From NCBI RefSeq assembly GCF_010906925.1, contig NZ_VTVE01000001.1:682001-746000 (forward strand): a stretch of DNA of 64,000 nt. The letters are read 5' to 3'. Numbering within the stretch: position 1 is the first letter of the stretch; each line of letters opens with the position of its first letter. A program made the translations under genes and the position numbers. The notes below the pieces were generated by a model, which worked only from the letters and a program-made list of their open reading frames with translations, searched no databases and had not been told where the DNA came from. The DNA comes from Pseudobutyrivibrio xylanivorans. Lineage in GTDB: Bacteria; Bacillota; Clostridia; Lachnospirales; Lachnospiraceae. Shown here in pieces: positions 63,418-64,000 of the stretch.

Positions 63418-63891
63418 ATGGCAGAAGAAAAGACAAATGTTATGCGCACTCTTGCGCAGAAGAAAATAGATTATGTTGGACTTACTTATGAGCCTGATGC
63501 ATCTTTGACTGGTGAGCAGATAGCTGAGAAAATGGGTGAGGATCCAAAATGTGTTTTCAAGACTCTTGTGACACAAGGAAAATCAAAAACATATTATGTT
63601 TTCGTTGTTCCTGTGGAAAAAGAATTGGACTTAAAGAAGGCGGCAAAGGCAGTTGGAGAAAAGTCTATCGATATGTTGCCGCTGAAAGAGCTGCTTCCAC
63701 TTACAGGATATGTTCATGGGGGATGTTCTCCAATAGGAATGAAAAAATTCTTTAGGACTACTTTTGACGAGAGTCTAAATCAGCTTGAAAAGGTTTACTT
63801 TTCTGGCGGCAAAGTAGGCTTTCAGGTTCAGATTGCGGTAAAAGATATAGAAAAAGTAATTAGATACCAGACAGCAGATGTATGCTGTTAA
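63418..63891 (+). CDS. ybaK: YbaK/EbsC family aminoacyl-tRNA deacylase
   Basis: A 157-aa YbaK/EbsC protein that removes Cys misattached to tRNA-Pro. KTNVMRTLAQKKIDYVGLTYEP and VFKTLVTQGKSKTYYVFVVPVEKELDLKKAAKAVGEK are family signatures; VHGGCSPIGMKK carries the conserved Gly-Ser-Pro loop. A TATAAT at 63372-63377 probably starts its transcript. Confidence 0.92.
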   Translation: MAEEKTNVMRTLAQKKIDYVGLTYEPDASLTGEQIAEKMGEDPKCVFKTLVTQGKSKTYYVFVVPVEKELDLKKAAKAVGEKSIDMLPLKELLPLTGYVHGGCSPIGMKKFFRTTFDESLNQLEKVYFSGGKVGFQVQIAVKDIEKVIRYQTADVCC

Positions 63892-63912
63892 CAACTTTTT
63901 TTGGAGGGAATA

Positions 63913-64000
63913 ATGAGTAGAAAAAGAAGACAAAAAAGAACCTTTAGTATAATTCTCATTATTGTGGCACTTCTTTTGGTTATTGGTGTTGCTGCATATA
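63913..64000 (+). CDS. Start of a truncated membrane or secreted protein
   Basis: ATG 63913 with TTGGAGGG upstream begins MSRKRRQKRTFSIILIIVALLLV; the gene runs off the window. A basic start and a following hydrophobic stretch indicate a signal anchor or signal peptide. Nothing more can be said. Confidence 0.75.
   Translation, partial: MSRKRRQKRTFSIILIIVALLLVIGVAAY

Overview
The window is about 64 kb of AT-rich, gene-dense Firmicutes chromosome. It has strong Shine-Dalgarno sequences and the standard clostridial order asp23-like/nusB/xseA/xseB/ispA/dxs/tlyA/nadK/argR/recN. FucI-based deoxysugar use, small Cys-rich redox proteins and the style of the radical-SAM cassette point to Lachnospiraceae, probably near Butyrivibrio/Pseudobutyrivibrio; the family is an inference from content and the genus is a weaker guess. 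I saw no rRNA, tRNA, insertion sequence or prophage.

Layout. 1-4621: MacAB-type export operon with two adaptor genes around the ATPase, then xth. 4706-9636: a 56-aa protein, a 1-phosphofructokinase-type kinase, a lipoprotein, metE and a secreted PepSY protein. 9757-23450: a deoxysugar (L-fucose type) regulon with AraC and LacI regulators, FucI, FGGY kinase, Zn-alcohol dehydrogenase, aldo/keto reductase, GatY/Fba-type class II aldolase, a sugar ABC importer with two different permeases, and FucU mutarotase. 23599-34674: SDR, surE, then the nusB-to-recN housekeeping run and a SprT-like protein. 34907-39674: a COG0523 GTPase fused to a YcgQ-like domain, a membrane protein, and a redox island (HxlR regulator divergent from ferredoxin, NapH-like protein and CoA-disulfide reductase-rhodanese). 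39857-45524: amidase, J-domain protein, small unknowns, a frameshifted relic, methyltransferase, ATC-hydrolase-like protein, C_GCAxxG_C_C protein and a flavodoxin-fold oxidoreductase. 45525-49252: a radical-SAM/SPASM enzyme overlapping a membrane protein with a cytoplasmic Cys-Ala-Cys-Ala tail, flanked by membrane proteins. 49326-55809: arginine biosynthesis (argG divergent from argC-GNAT-argJ-argB-argD). 55915-62039: ComEA-like lipoprotein, two-component system, GerMN lipoprotein and ComEC. 62052-62450: eight inverted repeats at exactly 52-bp pitch, followed by a PD-(D/E)XK-like protein, a YbaK-family protein and a truncated gene.

Main discoveries. (1) The 62052-62450 array: TACTGCCT-N19-AGGCAGTA-N17, eight times without any drift in register. 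(2) The radical-SAM gene overlapping by 8 bp a DUF2207-like protein whose tail carries five alternating Cys-Ala pairs, a candidate maturase/substrate pair. (3) Two promoters of the sugar regulon (fucI and aldolase) share a 24/28-identical upstream box at identical distance from the -10 and a LacI-type palindrome downstream, so both regulators can be assigned DNA sites from sequence alone. (4) A sugar pathway with FucI and FucU but no FucA aldolase, with a GatY/Fba-type aldolase in its place.
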